DNA from: an uncultured Oscillibacter sp.
GTDB lineage: Bacteria; Bacillota; Clostridia; Oscillospirales; Oscillospiraceae
Direction of reading: 5' to 3'
Assembly (NCBI GenBank): GCA_910585245.1
Contig: CAJUCO010000020.1
Span: forward strand, 1 to 43,106
Length of the DNA stretch: 43,106 nucleotides
This document shows, piece by piece, positions 29,829 through 37,775 of this stretch. The translations under genes were made by a program, and so were the position numbers. Position 1 is the stretch's first letter, and each line of letters begins with the position of its first letter. The notes beneath the pieces are model-generated. The model did no database searches. It saw nothing but the letters and a program-made list of their open reading frames with translations, and had not been told where the DNA came from.

Positions 29829-29858
29829 ATTGTAACATGACATAGAGCGTGTTACAAT
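29829..29858. promoter_or_regulatory. face-to-face divergent promoters in one palindrome
   Basis: ATTGTAACA-N12-TGTTACAAT is a perfect 9-bp dyad. Plus strand: -35 TTGTAA (29830-29835), 17 bases, -10 TACAAT (29853-29858), toward yjbQ. Minus strand: -35 TTGTAA (29852-29857), 17 bases, -10 TACAAT (29829-29834), toward the hydrolase. Each -35 overlaps the opposite -10, so one polymerase should exclude the other. The dyad may also bind a regulator. Confidence 0.8.
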
Positions 29859-29886
29859 ACAAAAAACCAAGGAAGGAGACCGGAGT

Positions 29887-30339
29887 ATGGCAGTTTATAC
29901 GGAGAAGAAAACCTATCAAACCAAGGCCCACATGGGTATGATCGATGTGACGGAGGACTTTCAAAGGGCGGTGACGGCAGCCTGCGAGAAGCACGGCATT
30001 TCCGCCGGGACCGTTACGGGATTCACCACCGGAGGCGTGGCGGGGCTGACCACCCTGGAGTTTGAACCGGGGATGGTGAACCACGATTTGAAGGCGGCGC
30101 TGGACGTGTTTTCCCCTTACCTGGACGAGAAGGGGCACGTGGTGCCCTACTGGCATCACGAGACCTGGCACGACGACAACGGGTCTTCCCACATCAAGGC
30201 GGCGCTGCTGTCCCCCTTCATCACCGTGCCCTTTGTGGACGGGAAGATCACCGTGGGGCCCTGGCAGAACTTGACCCTGATAGAGTGCGACACGAGGAAC
30301 CGGGTCCGGGACATTGTCTTCCAGGTGATGGGGGAGTAG
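29887..30339 (+). CDS. yjbQ: YjbQ family protein (UPF0047)
   Basis: This 150-residue single-domain protein is of the YjbQ/UPF0047 family. Conserved His-rich segments are visible: YWHHETWHDDNGSSHIKAAL, then FITVPFVDGKITVGPWQNL and LIECDTRNR. Family members have weak thiamine-phosphate synthase activity, but the true role is unsettled. AAGGAAGGAG precedes the ATG. It shares a palindromic promoter region with the hydrolase gene and ends before the strong GC hairpin at 30411. Confidence 0.9.
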   Translation: MAVYTEKKTYQTKAHMGMIDVTEDFQRAVTAACEKHGISAGTVTGFTTGGVAGLTTLEFEPGMVNHDLKAALDVFSPYLDEKGHVVPYWHHETWHDDNGSSHIKAALLSPFITVPFVDGKITVGPWQNLTLIECDTRNRVRDIVFQVMGE

Positions 30340-30383
30340 AGCCCTGGTTCTGGGGTTCAGACTAACATGGGGCGGAAGGGAAA

Positions 30384-30410
30384 GGCGAAAATCCTTTTTC
30401 GACAGCCTGA
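30384..30410 (-). repeat. truncated copy C of the hairpin-1 repeat
   Basis: Read on the minus strand, directly after the blaR1-side GC hairpin, TCAGGCTGTCGAAAAA is followed by GGATTTTCGCC. This matches the left arm, loop and inner right arm of hairpin 1 of copies A and B. The outer right arm and hairpins 2 and 3 are missing. As in A and B, it abuts the 3' side of a terminator-like stem. Confidence 0.55.
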
Positions 30411-30439
30411 ACGGCGGCGGGGAAATTCCCCGCCGCCGT
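30411..30439. terminator. GC hairpin between yjbQ and blaR1
   Basis: A 14-bp perfect stem ACGGCGGCGGGGAA / TTCCCCGCCGCCGT has a single-base loop. No long T tract lies on either side (CCGTTTA on the + strand). Probably the shared 3' end of convergent transcripts. Confidence 0.7.
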
Positions 30440-30443
30440 CCGT

Positions 30444-33413
30444 TTATGCCTCGCTGTACCGCGACAGCATGAGCTCGTAAATGCTTTGGCCCTCTTTGGG
30501 GGCCGCCTGGAGCCAGGTGGAGTCCCAGCGGGTGATGAACAGGACCAAGTTGCTCTCCGGCCAGAATCGGAGGCTCAGGTCCCCTCCTTGGCTGATCGCC
30601 AGCAGAGATCCGGCGGGCATATCGCCGGGGTCTTCCGCAATGCTCCAGTCATAACCGCTGGTGAAGCGCTCCGCCAGAGCAGGTCCGCTTCCCGCCTGGA
30701 AGTCTGTGTCCCGCCGCTCGCTTCCCCTCGGGGTCAGCAAGGTCAGGTTGACGGTACCCGCCTCAGTCAGCCGGTCCAAGGCCGCCTGGGCCAGAACGGC
30801 GGCGGAGACGCCGGTGGTCTGCTGGAGCGTGACGTTTCCCAGGGGAACATGGGTGAGCCGCTTGGGAAGCTGGTCCACCGTGGGCCAGGGGACCTGCTGG
30901 ATGGAGAACTGATAGGTGAGCTTTTTGCTGAACTGGTCCGGGGCCTCCTCCCAGAAAATCAGATAAAGAGCCTCCGGGAAACAGGGGTCTACCCAGCAAT
31001 CCGGGCTGTCCAGAGCCGGAGAGTATTGGGCTTGCGGCGTGTGGAACTCATAGCGGACCCGGTAGACCGGGAAGGTCTCCCCCGCCAGTTCTAGGTCGTG
31101 GGGACCCTCGAGATAGACGACGCGCCAGTCGTCATAGGGCTTCCCGGCGGCCTCGAAGGCCCGCTGGACCTCTTCCCGGGCGGTAGTGACGGCGGTGGCG
31201 GGGAGGTCCGGCCATTCCAGGACGTGGCGGTCAAAGCGCCGCTGGTCGTTGTAGACCAGGAGGTTCTCCCCGTCGAAGTACAGCGTCCGGTATTCGTCAG
31301 ACTGGAGGGCGGCGTAAGACGGCGTGAAGGGCAAAACGCTGGCCCGGAAGGGCATGGACCGGGTGGAGGGGTCCCAGTTGCTAAACCGGAATTGGGCTCC
31401 CGTCCCCCAGAGGCCCCATACCAACAGGGACTCCAGGTCCGCCCGGTAGTAACGCCCCTTCCGGCGGAAGTAGAAGCCGCCGTCAAAGGTCAGCTCGTTT
31501 ATTCCGTCGCCGTCCAAATCCATGTGCTGGGGGCAGGGGTCCTCCACCCGGGCCAGAAGGACGGGCCAGCCCTCCTCGTTCAGGTAAAAATACTCGTGGG
31601 TAAGGGTCCGGGGACCGTCGTTGGCCTGGTAGGTGATGCAAAAGCCGTCATGGCCCAAAAGACCCCGGAAGAGAGAGGCGCTGTACTTCCCGCCCGCCCC
31701 GGGGCGGAAGGACCAGAAGGGCTGGGGCCAGGAGCTCATGAGTTTATGCTGTACCCCGGCATAGACCTCGCCGCCCATGGAGGAGTCTCCGCCCTCGAAA
31801 AACATCAAAACGTAGTCTCCCAGAACGTGCTCCGGGTCCTCCAGGTCCCCCAGCATATTCCGGTAGCCGTAGGGGAAGGGAAGGGCCTCCGCCGCCTGGG
31901 GCTCATAGGGCTCCAGGTTGTTCAGGGGAATGGTGGAAATAGGCGCCCAGTTGGGCCGCTCCTCCTGTTTCAGGCTCTCACAGGAGAGAACCGCCTCCCG
32001 GATGCGGCCTGTCACCTGGTTCATCAGGGACATCCCCTCGGTCTGGCCCTGCTTCAGCTCCGGGGCCCAGTCCACCCGGGCCAGACCGTATTGGTATTGG
32101 CCGTCGCTGCCCAGGATTTCCATGTTTTTGGGCACATACTCCGGCTCCAGGTCCAGCCGGTAGAGGGAGCAGAGACGCCCCAAGGGGTTCGATAGGCTGG
32201 AGGACAAAGAGACGTATATGCCCCGGTAGACCCGGAGCAGTTCGCCCTTGTCCAGGTCGAAGTGCTCTGGCGGATTCTCCGGGGTGTAGACCACCAGGCT
32301 CTTGCCGATACCGGCGGAATCGTCTCCCAGCTCCTTTGCCAGGGCGGATACGGCCTGGTCCACGGTGCCATAGGGATAGGAGACGTTTGCCCCGGTGAAG
32401 GTGATCGCGCATACCAGTCCCGCCAAGGCGGCGGCGGCAAAGAGGGTCCGGCCCAAGTAGGCCCGGTTCTCCGCGATGCGGGTGAGGCGGTCTTTGAGTT
32501 GCCGCTTTCCCGCCGTCATGGTGGTGGCGGAGAGCAGGGGATTCACCGGAGTCTTCCGCACAGGGATGAGGGACAAAAGCGTCCGGCCATAGGGCACCCG
32601 CTCCGCCTCCCCCAGCTGCCGGAGGGCCCCCTCGTCACAGGCCAGTTCGCAGTCCCTTCGGGAGGCCAGGGCCGCCCACCAGACCAGGGGGTCGAACCAG
32701 TAGACCGTCAGGCATATCCCCCGGAGGAGGGACCAGAGGGGGTCCCAGTGACAGGCGTGGGTCTCCTCGTGGGCCAGGACGTGCCGAAGGCTGCCGGGGC
32801 TTTGGAGGGCGGCGGGAGTCAGGTAAATGGCGGGGCGGAACAGCCCGAAGAGGCAGGGGGAGGGGAGGCCCTTCTCCACCAGATAGACCCGGCGGGAGGA
32901 GCCCTCCACAGGATAGGGCGTCCGGGCCTTCCGAATTTTCCGCCAGAACAGCAGGTTGGAGAGGACCAGCCAGCAGGCCATAAGGGCCATCCCACCGTAC
33001 CAGAGGGGAGGCAGGAGGTCTGAGAGGGGAATCTGCCACTGGTAGTTCTCCGTGATTTCCACTTGGTTGCCCTTCAAGTCCTGATCGAAAAAGGTCCGGG
33101 AATTGTCCGGCGTGGCGGGACCGACGGCCACCTTGGGCGTGTTGGGAATTCCCCAGACGTAGCCTCCGTCCGTTCTCACGATGGTCATCCGGTCCGGGGC
33201 GGCATACAGGGCCTCCACCCGGTCCGCCGCCGGTTTCGCCGCCGTCAGCAAACTGAAATCCGCCGCCGGAAGGTTTGCTGGAATCAGCAGCCGCAGCAAG
33301 ACCAATCCCCAGAGGGCGTATTGGACCCGGCGGGAGAGGGTCCGCCGGAAGAGCCGCCGGAGGACCAGCAGGGCCAGAATCAGGGCGGAGGAGGTCAGCA
33401 AAATCTCCTTCAT
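30444..33413 (-). CDS. BlaR1-type M56 metallopeptidase sensor with a very large outer domain
   Basis: This 989-residue membrane protein opens with BlaR1-type helices (about 5-20, 33-48, 135-155). The M56 zinc protease domain has HEETH near residue 214 in HVLAHEETHACHWDPLW and the downstream CELACDEGALRQLG. A last helix (about 322-340) follows. The remaining 650 residues should be extracytoplasmic, far longer than the roughly 260-residue penicillin-binding sensor of BlaR1. They show no SxxK/SxN/KTG set that I recognise; MDLDGDGINELTFDGGFYF is a calcium-loop-like segment. The adjacent repressor should be its cleavage target. The start overlaps the blaI-like stop by ATGA. Signal unknown. Confidence 0.85.
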   Translation of the reverse strand: MKEILLTSSALILALLVLRRLFRRTLSRRVQYALWGLVLLRLLIPANLPAADFSLLTAAKPAADRVEALYAAPDRMTIVRTDGGYVWGIPNTPKVAVGPATPDNSRTFFDQDLKGNQVEITENYQWQIPLSDLLPPLWYGGMALMACWLVLSNLLFWRKIRKARTPYPVEGSSRRVYLVEKGLPSPCLFGLFRPAIYLTPAALQSPGSLRHVLAHEETHACHWDPLWSLLRGICLTVYWFDPLVWWAALASRRDCELACDEGALRQLGEAERVPYGRTLLSLIPVRKTPVNPLLSATTMTAGKRQLKDRLTRIAENRAYLGRTLFAAAALAGLVCAITFTGANVSYPYGTVDQAVSALAKELGDDSAGIGKSLVVYTPENPPEHFDLDKGELLRVYRGIYVSLSSSLSNPLGRLCSLYRLDLEPEYVPKNMEILGSDGQYQYGLARVDWAPELKQGQTEGMSLMNQVTGRIREAVLSCESLKQEERPNWAPISTIPLNNLEPYEPQAAEALPFPYGYRNMLGDLEDPEHVLGDYVLMFFEGGDSSMGGEVYAGVQHKLMSSWPQPFWSFRPGAGGKYSASLFRGLLGHDGFCITYQANDGPRTLTHEYFYLNEEGWPVLLARVEDPCPQHMDLDGDGINELTFDGGFYFRRKGRYYRADLESLLVWGLWGTGAQFRFSNWDPSTRSMPFRASVLPFTPSYAALQSDEYRTLYFDGENLLVYNDQRRFDRHVLEWPDLPATAVTTAREEVQRAFEAAGKPYDDWRVVYLEGPHDLELAGETFPVYRVRYEFHTPQAQYSPALDSPDCWVDPCFPEALYLIFWEEAPDQFSKKLTYQFSIQQVPWPTVDQLPKRLTHVPLGNVTLQQTTGVSAAVLAQAALDRLTEAGTVNLTLLTPRGSERRDTDFQAGSGPALAERFTSGYDWSIAEDPGDMPAGSLLAISQGGDLSLRFWPESNLVLFITRWDSTWLQAAPKEGQSIYELMLSRYSEA

Positions 33414-33787
33414 GTATTCTCACCTCCCGCTTTGTCCAAAATGGCAGACAGTTCCGCAATGTCTGCCTCGGTGAGCCGGCGGCTCTCCACCATGGCGCTC
33501 ATCATCAGCCCCAGGCTGCCGCCGTAGACCTTGGAGAGGAAGCTCTCCGTCTCGTTTTGGACCGCGTCCTCCCGCCGGAGGGCGGGGAAGTAGCGCTTGG
33601 CCCTGCCGCCCTCCTGGTGCCGGACGGCTCCCTTGGCCTCCAGCCGGGAGAGCATGGTGATGATGGTGTGTTTGCTCCACCCGGTCTCCTCCCGCAGGGC
33701 CGCCGTCAGCTCCGTGATGGTGCTGGGGGAGTGGTCCCACAGGCGGCGCATCAGCTTCCACTCACTGTTGGAAAGCTCTGTATTCAT
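33410..33787 (-). CDS. BlaI/MecI/CopY family repressor
   Basis: This 125-residue repressor has an N-terminal winged helix (LSNSEWKLMRRLWDHSPSTITEL, then TGWSKHTIITMLSRLEAKGAV) and a C-terminal dimer helix region. The proteolysis-prone segment of BlaI lies where NETESFLSKVYGG is seen. The ATG at 33787 follows GGGAGGTG. It precedes and overlaps the M56 sensor gene, the usual blaI-blaR1 arrangement, and two matching operators cover the promoter, so autoregulation is very likely. No beta-lactamase gene is nearby. Confidence 0.92.
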   Translation of the reverse strand: MNTELSNSEWKLMRRLWDHSPSTITELTAALREETGWSKHTIITMLSRLEAKGAVRHQEGGRAKRYFPALRREDAVQNETESFLSKVYGGSLGLMMSAMVESRRLTEADIAELSAILDKAGGENT

Positions 33788-33804
33788 CAAAACACCTCCC
33801 TATT

Positions 33805-33826
33805 TAGGTATACGGCTGTCTACCTA
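33805..33826. promoter_or_regulatory. BlaI-type operator 2
   Basis: TAGGTATAC-N4-GTCTACCTA, a 9-bp dyad with one mismatch, covers the predicted transcription start of the repressor operon. Its centre is 34 bp from operator 1. Confidence 0.75.
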
Positions 33827-33827
33827 T

Positions 33828-33856
33828 AGGATAACAGAGAGGTAGACGTTTGTCAA
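33828..33856 (-). promoter_or_regulatory. promoter of the blaI-blaR1-like operon
   Basis: On the minus strand TTGACA (33851-33856), 17 bases, TATCCT (33828-33833). Confidence 0.8.
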
Positions 33857-33859
33857 CCT
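33840..33859. promoter_or_regulatory. BlaI-type operator 1
   Basis: AGGTAGAC-N4-GTCAACCT, an 8-bp dyad with one mismatch, overlaps the -35. Same arms and spacer length as operator 2. Confidence 0.75.
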
Positions 33860-33878
33860 AAAAGCTGTTACAAATAGA

Positions 33879-33914
33879 AACGCCCACCGCCGAGAAGCGG
33901 AGGGCGTTTTTATT
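33879..33914 (+). terminator. orphan terminator between blaI-like gene and spoIIA
   Basis: AACGCCC and CCGC pair with GCGG and GGGCGTT, with one A·A mismatch, followed by TTTATT on the + strand. The minus strand continues CTATTT. No + strand gene lies upstream until yjbQ, so it may stop antisense or minus-strand read-through. About 250 bases without a gene or recognised sigma-H promoter follow before spoIIAA. Confidence 0.7.
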
Positions 33915-34165
33915 GGAAGCTCCAAAGTTTGTTCCAAAACATCAGCGGCAGGTCTCAAGGCGTTTTTCCAAAAACTCTGGAGGAGGTAGGTTCGCTTTTT
34001 GCCGAAATTTCCTGGTCTTTCCCGTTGATTTCGACAGAAAGCCAAAACGGGACGTGTTATCATCAAAGGCGAAAGCTTGTCCCTCAGAGGATGCGGAGGC
34101 GCGTCAGGACGTTTGGCTGAGGAACACGGCGAAACGGGTATATTTTGACGGAAAAGGGGAAACAT

Positions 34166-34471
34166 ATGGAGATCCAAGTGAAGAGTGCGGACCGGAACCT
34201 GTTGCTGGAACTCAGCGGGGAACTGGACCACCACGGGGCCAGGACCGCCCTCCGGGAATTGGACGAAGCGCTGGACGCGGCGTTACCCAGCAAGCTGGTG
34301 CTGGACCTGTCGGAAGTGACCTTCATGGACAGTTCCGGCATCGCGGTGATCCTCCGGGCCCGCCAGAAGATGCGGCTGCTGGACGGCGGGCTGCTGGTGC
34401 GGGGGGTGTCCCCTCAGGCCAGACGGGTGCTGGACGCCGCCGGTGTCAGCCGTCTGGTGACAATCAAATAA
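34166..34471 (+). CDS. spoIIAA: anti-sigma F factor antagonist SpoIIAA
   Basis: This 101-residue STAS-domain protein frees sigma-F by binding SpoIIAB in the forespore. The phosphorylation site is Ser57 in FMDSSGIAVILRAR. Length is slightly short but complete. AAGGGG precedes the ATG at 34166; an in-frame TTG 7 codons upstream lacks a site. It is the first gene of the spoIIA operon, 15 bases before spoIIAB. Confidence 0.95.
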   Translation: MEIQVKSADRNLLLELSGELDHHGARTALRELDEALDAALPSKLVLDLSEVTFMDSSGIAVILRARQKMRLLDGGLLVRGVSPQARRVLDAAGVSRLVTIK

Positions 34472-34486
34472 GGAGGTTTTACATAT

Positions 34487-34930
34487 ATGAGGACCAAGGC
34501 AGTGAATGAAGTGACACTGGACTTTCCCAGCCAGAGCCGGAACGAGAGCTTTGCCCGCTCCGCGGCGGCCTGCTTCGCGGCCCAGATGGACCCTACCCTC
34601 AACGAATTGGAGGATATTAAAACCGCTGTCAGCGAGGCGGTGACCAACGCCATCGTCCATGGTTACCCGGATTCCATCGGCGGCGTGACGCTGAAAATAC
34701 GGGTGCTGGCGGGAAATGTGCTGGAACTGATGGTGAAAGACCATGGGCGGGGCATTCCCGATGTGGACAAGGCCCGCCAGCCCATGTTTACCACCGGAGG
34801 GGAGGAGCGCAGCGGCATGGGCTTTACCATCATGGAGAGCTTTATGGATAAGGTGACGGTGCGGTCCGCCGTGAACAAGGGGACCACGGTGGTGATGCGG
34901 AAAAAGCTGGTCCCCCGCGTGAAGAAATGA
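34487..34930 (+). CDS. spoIIAB: anti-sigma F factor SpoIIAB
   Basis: This 147-residue GHKL-fold kinase binds and inhibits sigma-F and phosphorylates SpoIIAA. N-box EAVTNAIVHGY, G1 DHGRGIPD and G2 GEERSGMGFTIM are intact. AAGGAGG precedes the ATG. Its stop overlaps the sigF start by ATGA, so the inhibitor and its target are made in step. Confidence 0.96.
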   Translation: MRTKAVNEVTLDFPSQSRNESFARSAAACFAAQMDPTLNELEDIKTAVSEAVTNAIVHGYPDSIGGVTLKIRVLAGNVLELMVKDHGRGIPDVDKARQPMFTTGGEERSGMGFTIMESFMDKVTVRSAVNKGTTVVMRKKLVPRVKK

Positions 34931-35631
34931 GCGCCGCGCTGGAGCTCCTCCGGGCGGCCCAGCAGGGGGACCGGGACGCCTGTGAGCAGGCGGTGATTGA
35001 GAACAACGGCCTGATCTGGAGCGTAGTCCGGCGGTACTATGGCCGGGGCGTGGAACCGGACGACCTCTACCAGCTGGGATGCCTGGGTTTTTTGAAGGCG
35101 GTCCAGGGGTTTGACTTTGACTATGGGACCTGCTTTTCCACTTACGCCGTGCCGAAGATCGCCGGGGAAATCCGCCGCTTTCTCCGGGATGACGGAGCGG
35201 TGAAGGTGGGGCGGAGCATTCGAGAGCAGGCCCAGACCCTCTACACCGCCAGGGAGCGCCTCCGCCACCAGTTGGGCCGGGAACCGGTTCTCTCGGAGCT
35301 GTCGGAGGCCACGGGGCTGACGCCGGAGGAGATTGCCCGGACGGACCTGGCCACCGATACACCGGAGTCCCTTCAGCAGGAGACGGCGGAGGGACTGACC
35401 TTGGAGGGATCTTTGGGCACCGAGGCCCCGGAGGAGGGACTGGTGGAGCGCATCGCCCTCCGGGAGGCCATTGACCGCCTGCCGGAAAAGGAGCGGATGA
35501 CCATTCTCCTTCGCTACTTCAAGGGCCTGACCCAGGAGCAGACGGCGCGAGTGGTGGGGGTGTCCCAGGTGCAGATATCCCGGCTGGAGCGCCGGGGGCT
35601 GGAACGCCTTCGGGAGACCTTTGAGGTGTGA
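34927..35631 (+). CDS. sigF: sporulation sigma factor SigF
   Basis: This 234-residue sigma-70 family factor directs early forespore transcription. Region 2 has DLYQLGCLGFLKAVQGFDF and CFSTYAVPKIAGEIRRFLRD. Region 3 has GREPVLSELSEATGLT. Region 4 is a helix-turn-helix in GLTQEQTARVVGVSQVQISR. Length is as expected. The last 113 bases overlap the opposite-strand TIGR03915-like gene tail to tail, leaving no room for a separate terminator. SpoVA genes, often found downstream, are absent here. Confidence 0.96.
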   Translation: MSAALELLRAAQQGDRDACEQAVIENNGLIWSVVRRYYGRGVEPDDLYQLGCLGFLKAVQGFDFDYGTCFSTYAVPKIAGEIRRFLRDDGAVKVGRSIREQAQTLYTARERLRHQLGREPVLSELSEATGLTPEEIARTDLATDTPESLQQETAEGLTLEGSLGTEAPEEGLVERIALREAIDRLPEKERMTILLRYFKGLTQEQTARVVGVSQVQISRLERRGLERLRETFEV

Positions 35632-36373
35632 AAAAGTCCTCTCCCTGGAACTCTGTCATGGTGCTCCAGTAGCGCTTGGGCATATTGCTCATGCGGAGGC
35701 GGGGGTTTTCCCGCTCCTTGATGGCGATGGTATCGTAAAACCGTTTCCACAACAGGCGGTAGCGGGCCTCGGTCTCGTCCGGCGGAGCCATTTGGAAATC
35801 CGTCAGGGGCCGGATGACCGATTGGCCGGGGACGTGAAAAAGGGCCTCCTTGTAGGTGCGGTCGTAGAGGAAAAAGCGCTCATTGTGAAAGCGGGCCGCG
35901 AAGTGTCCGCCCAGCACAGGCAAGACCCGGTTTTTCGGCGCAATTTCGCCGCCCAACACGCCCCCCAGCTCTGAGAAGCGGACAAATCCCTTCAGGAGAT
36001 GGACCTCCCCATGCAAATGCTGGACGGCTTTGACAATCGGGAACAGCGTCTCGTCGGAGCGGTTTTGGAGAAAGCCGGGGCCCGCCCGGAGCAACTTGGC
36101 CACGAAGCGAAACAAGTGGGACTCTTTCTCCGGCAGGCAGGTGAGGAACCCCCGGCGCAACAGCAACGCGGCTTCCGGAGATAAGGCCGCGACTTTTCGC
36201 AGGACCCTGGCGGCGTGCTCCGGGTTTGTTGGAACCGTCCGGGAATCAAATAAAGTGTACAGAACGTCCTCGCCGGAGTGAAAACCGGCGGGGATTTCTT
36301 TGTGGACATAGCTGGCAAAAACACAGGAGAGGAAGCCGTTCAGGCTGCCGTCGTAACAGTAAATCACGTCCAT
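35519..36373 (-). CDS. TIGR03915-like putative DNA repair protein (DUF4130)
   Basis: This 284-residue protein begins MDVIYCYDGSLNGFLSCVFASY and matches, from memory, the DUF4130/TIGR03915 family, which accompanies a TIGR03916 radical-SAM protein and in some species is fused to a uracil-DNA glycosylase domain. The core (about 1-249) ends near RYWSTMTEFQGEDFFT. The last 35 residues are low-complexity Pro/Gly/Ala, read antisense through the end of sigF, so the ancestral stop may have been lost. The ATG at 36373 follows AGAGG. It is the last gene of the LexA-box operon. The reaction is unknown; a repair or DNA-modification role is inferred. Confidence 0.85.
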   Translation of the reverse strand: MDVIYCYDGSLNGFLSCVFASYVHKEIPAGFHSGEDVLYTLFDSRTVPTNPEHAARVLRKVAALSPEAALLLRRGFLTCLPEKESHLFRFVAKLLRAGPGFLQNRSDETLFPIVKAVQHLHGEVHLLKGFVRFSELGGVLGGEIAPKNRVLPVLGGHFAARFHNERFFLYDRTYKEALFHVPGQSVIRPLTDFQMAPPDETEARYRLLWKRFYDTIAIKERENPRLRMSNMPKRYWSTMTEFQGEDFFTPQRSPEGVPAPGAPAGISAPGTPPPLAPSAPGSGP

Positions 36374-36500
36374 GGGAAACCTCTGAGAGAAACTCATGTC
36401 ATGGGCATGGGCGGGGCGTATACCCTGTACTTGTGGAATGGATCTTGCTATCTCGTTCCGGCACGGCGCCCAGGGCCGCCGGGGGCCCATACTCCGTTCC

Positions 36501-37775
36501 TCACGCCGTTCCCACTGAATCAAACAGGGACAGCTGTACCATTTCCGGTTGGGGCAACAGGGGCCGCTCCGCGGCGATGAGCCCCCGGAGAAGGCTGTCC
36601 GGCGTGAAACGCAGGCCCTGGGCCATTTTGCCGGAGGCAGTGAGAAAATACTGGGCCCGTTTCATCACCACGCCCAGCTTTTTCAGGTTGTCCACGTGAA
36701 GGGGACCTACCCGGCGGGCGCTTAGAATCCGGCGGGCGGAAGTGACGCCTACGCCGGGAATCCGCAGCAGCGCCTCATAGGGGGCCACGTTGACCTCCAC
36801 CGGGAAAAAATCCAGATGAGCCAGAGCCCAGCTGCATTTCGGGTCCACCCGGGTGTCGAAATCCGGATTTCCCTCGTCCAGCAGCTCCTCTGCCCGGAAT
36901 CCGTAAAACCGCAGCAGCCAATCCGCCTGATAGAGCCGGTGCTCTCGCAAAAGGGGCGGTTTCACGTCCTTGGCGGGGAGCAGGGCGTGCTCCACCACGG
37001 GGACATAGGCGGAGTAGAACACACGTTTTAGACTGTAACGGTCATAAAGGCCCTGGGTCAACCGGAGAATGTGGAAGTCAGTGTCCTGGGTGGCGCCCAC
37101 GATGAGCTGGGTACTTTGTCCGGCAGGGGCGAAACGAGGGGCGTGGCGGTATTTTACCAGTTCCTCCCGGCTTTGCCGGTTCCGGGTTTGAATCTGCCCC
37201 ATAGGGGCCAGGATGGCCCGTTTCGTCTTGTCCGGGGCCAGGGATTTCAACCCCGCCTCCGAGGGCAGTTCAATGTTGACGCTGAGCCGGTCCGCCAGGA
37301 AGCCCAGGCGCTCGACCAGCTCTGGCGAGGTGCCGGGGATGGCCTTGGCGTGGATATAGCCGTTGAAACGGTAGTGCTCCCGCAAAAGAGACAGGCAGCG
37401 GATCATCAGCTCCGTGGTGTAATCCGGGTTTCGGAAGACTCCGGAGGAGAGAAACAGCCCCTCGATATAGTTTCGCCGGTAGAAGTTGATGGTCAGGTCC
37501 GCCAATTCCTCCGGGGTGAAGGCCGTGCGCTTTGTCTCGTTGCTCCGGCGGTTGACGCAGTATTTGCAGTCGTACACGCAGCGGTTGGTCAGCAGGACTT
37601 TCAGCAGCGTGACACAGCGCCCGTCGGCGGAAAAGGTGTGGCAGCAGCCCGCCGAAGCGGTGGAGGTGTTGCCAATGTAGCCTTGTTTCGCAGTACGGGC
37701 CCCCCCGCTGGAGGTGCAGGCCGCGTCGTATTTGGCCGCGTCGGTGAGGATGGTCAGTTTTTCCAGGACATCCAT
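36501..37775 (-). CDS. TIGR03916-like putative DNA modification/repair radical-SAM protein
   Basis: This 424-residue protein has the radical-SAM cluster motif Cys66-x3-Cys70-x2-Cys73 in NRCVYDCKYC, preceded by a Cys-containing segment (SAGCCHTFSADGRC). A C-terminal helix-hairpin-helix, LRIPGVGVTSARRIL (near 350), should bind DNA. This order fits the TIGR03916 family, always found with TIGR03915 partners. It overlaps the upstream 62-residue membrane protein gene by 22 bases. The promoter carries a LexA box, which supports a DNA-damage role. Substrate unknown; no glycosylase gene is adjacent. Confidence 0.9.
   Translation of the reverse strand: MDVLEKLTILTDAAKYDAACTSSGGARTAKQGYIGNTSTASAGCCHTFSADGRCVTLLKVLLTNRCVYDCKYCVNRRSNETKRTAFTPEELADLTINFYRRNYIEGLFLSSGVFRNPDYTTELMIRCLSLLREHYRFNGYIHAKAIPGTSPELVERLGFLADRLSVNIELPSEAGLKSLAPDKTKRAILAPMGQIQTRNRQSREELVKYRHAPRFAPAGQSTQLIVGATQDTDFHILRLTQGLYDRYSLKRVFYSAYVPVVEHALLPAKDVKPPLLREHRLYQADWLLRFYGFRAEELLDEGNPDFDTRVDPKCSWALAHLDFFPVEVNVAPYEALLRIPGVGVTSARRILSARRVGPLHVDNLKKLGVVMKRAQYFLTASGKMAQGLRFTPDSLLRGLIAAERPLLPQPEMVQLSLFDSVGTA

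Noticed and set aside
31098..32195. Plus-strand open frame opposite the BlaR1-like gene
   Set aside because: Antisense frame with no start signal or recognisable product.
33915..34165. Sigma-H promoter before spoIIAA
   Set aside because: Expected from other sporulating species, but I could not find a convincing -35/-10 pair at correct spacing.
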